Shown in pieces: positions 4,929 to 5,137 of a DNA stretch of 5,137 nucleotides. This stretch comes from an uncultured Hungatella sp. (GTDB lineage: Bacteria > Bacillota > Clostridia > Lachnospirales > Lachnospiraceae), in contig CAJTOT010000002.1 of NCBI GenBank assembly GCA_910577935.1, positions 132,459 to 137,595 on the forward strand, in the 5' to 3' direction. Numbering within the stretch: the stretch's first letter is position 1; every line of letters starts with the position of its first letter. A program made the position numbers and the translations under genes. The notes below the pieces were generated by a model. It saw only the letters and a list, made by a program, of their open reading frames with translations. It searched no databases and had not been told where the DNA came from.

Positions 4929-5137
4929 ATGACGCAATCAAATATCATCATGTACACTACAGAAGATGGAGTCATAAAAATAGAAGTTACATTTGACCAT
5001 GATACAGTTTGGCTTTCTATAGATCAAATGGCCGAATTATTTCAACGGGATAAAAGCGTAATTGGAAAACATGTAAGAAATATTTTTAAAGAAGGAGAAT
5101 TGGAAAAAGAAGCAGTTTGGGCAAAATTTGCCTACAC
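4929..5137 (+). CDS. RhuM-family protein (N-terminal part, 3' end outside window)
   Basis: The 69 visible residues match the N-terminal region of RhuM-family ('virulence protein RhuM') proteins: a short beta-rich start (NIIMYTTEDGVIKIEV), then TVWLSIDQMAELFQRDKS, an antirepressor-like helix-turn-helix region, then GKHVRNIFKEGELEKEAVW. These proteins occur in bacterial islands, often next to type I restriction-modification or toxin-antitoxin genes. Some members carry a C-terminal Fic/Doc domain. Their biochemical role is not established. The start at 4929 is supported by GGAGG (4919-4923) five bases upstream. The 101-base gap after fic contains no clear promoter or terminator, so co-transcription with fic is likely. 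The frame is open to the window edge, so whether a Fic/Doc domain follows cannot be seen. Confidence 0.87.
   Translation, partial: MTQSNIIMYTTEDGVIKIEVTFDHDTVWLSIDQMAELFQRDKSVIGKHVRNIFKEGELEKEAVWAKFAY

Larger units (their letters stand above)
3263..5137. mobile_element. Probable remnant of an element integrated at tRNA-Ser, with Fic/RhuM cargo
   Basis: Immediately 3' of a tRNA gene there is a ruined tyrosine integrase pointing back towards the tRNA. After it comes AT-rich DNA, unlike the GC-rich core at 1-1934, carrying a fic gene and a rhuM-like gene. This arrangement is typical of tRNA-targeted genomic islands. No second copy of the tRNA 3' end (attR) is seen within the window, so the far boundary lies outside or is lost. 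The near boundary could be the tRNA 3' end or just past the terminator at 3325. The fic segment may also be a later insertion into the integrase, near 3590. Confidence 0.45.

Overview
This window looks like a Firmicutes (class Clostridia) chromosome, most likely a GC-richer member of the Lachnospiraceae or a relative. The family is an inference from three things: the style of the cell-wall amidase lipoprotein, the strong AGGAGG-type ribosome binding sites, and the kind of mobile-element debris present. No database search was possible.

Region 1 (1-1934) is GC-rich core genome. The C-terminal 210 codons of mnmA (tRNA 2-thiouridylase) overlap by four bases (ATGA) with a complete 434-residue lipoprotein that carries an SH3b domain and a zinc-dependent N-acetylmuramoyl-L-alanine amidase domain. 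A strong hairpin terminator (1988-2030) closes this unit.

Region 2 (about 2060-3061) is a decayed IS4-family insertion sequence. Two back-to-back leader hairpins come first, and the second sequesters the transposase Shine-Dalgarno. The transposase reading frame that follows has a frameshift, an internal deletion that removes the second catalytic aspartate block, another frameshift in the YREK signature, and a missing C-terminus.

Region 3 (3103-3325) is a complete tRNA-Ser(CGA) gene with a likely promoter and a long hairpin terminator.

Region 4 (3336-5137) is accessory DNA next to the tRNA. It begins with the wreck of a minus-strand tyrosine integrase (3336-about 3590), whose catalytic HxLRH box is broken by a one-base deletion and whose repetitive tail is out of frame. 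The DNA then becomes clearly AT-rich and carries an intact 370-residue Fic-family protein with its own extended -10 promoter, then the start of a RhuM-family gene that runs off the window. The layout suggests an island integrated at tRNA-Ser that lost its integrase but kept a Fic/RhuM cargo. RhuM and Fic/Doc proteins belong to toxin-antitoxin, phage-related and restriction-associated neighbourhoods.

The most interesting item is the Fic protein. Its active-site loop reads HPFERYNGIVGR instead of HPFx(D/E)GNGRxxR, and the matching N-terminal inhibitory motif is also altered (S-x3-D-Y instead of S/T-x3-E-G/N). This suggests a variant Fic subfamily with changed chemistry, or an enzymatically dead regulator with a C-terminal winged helix.
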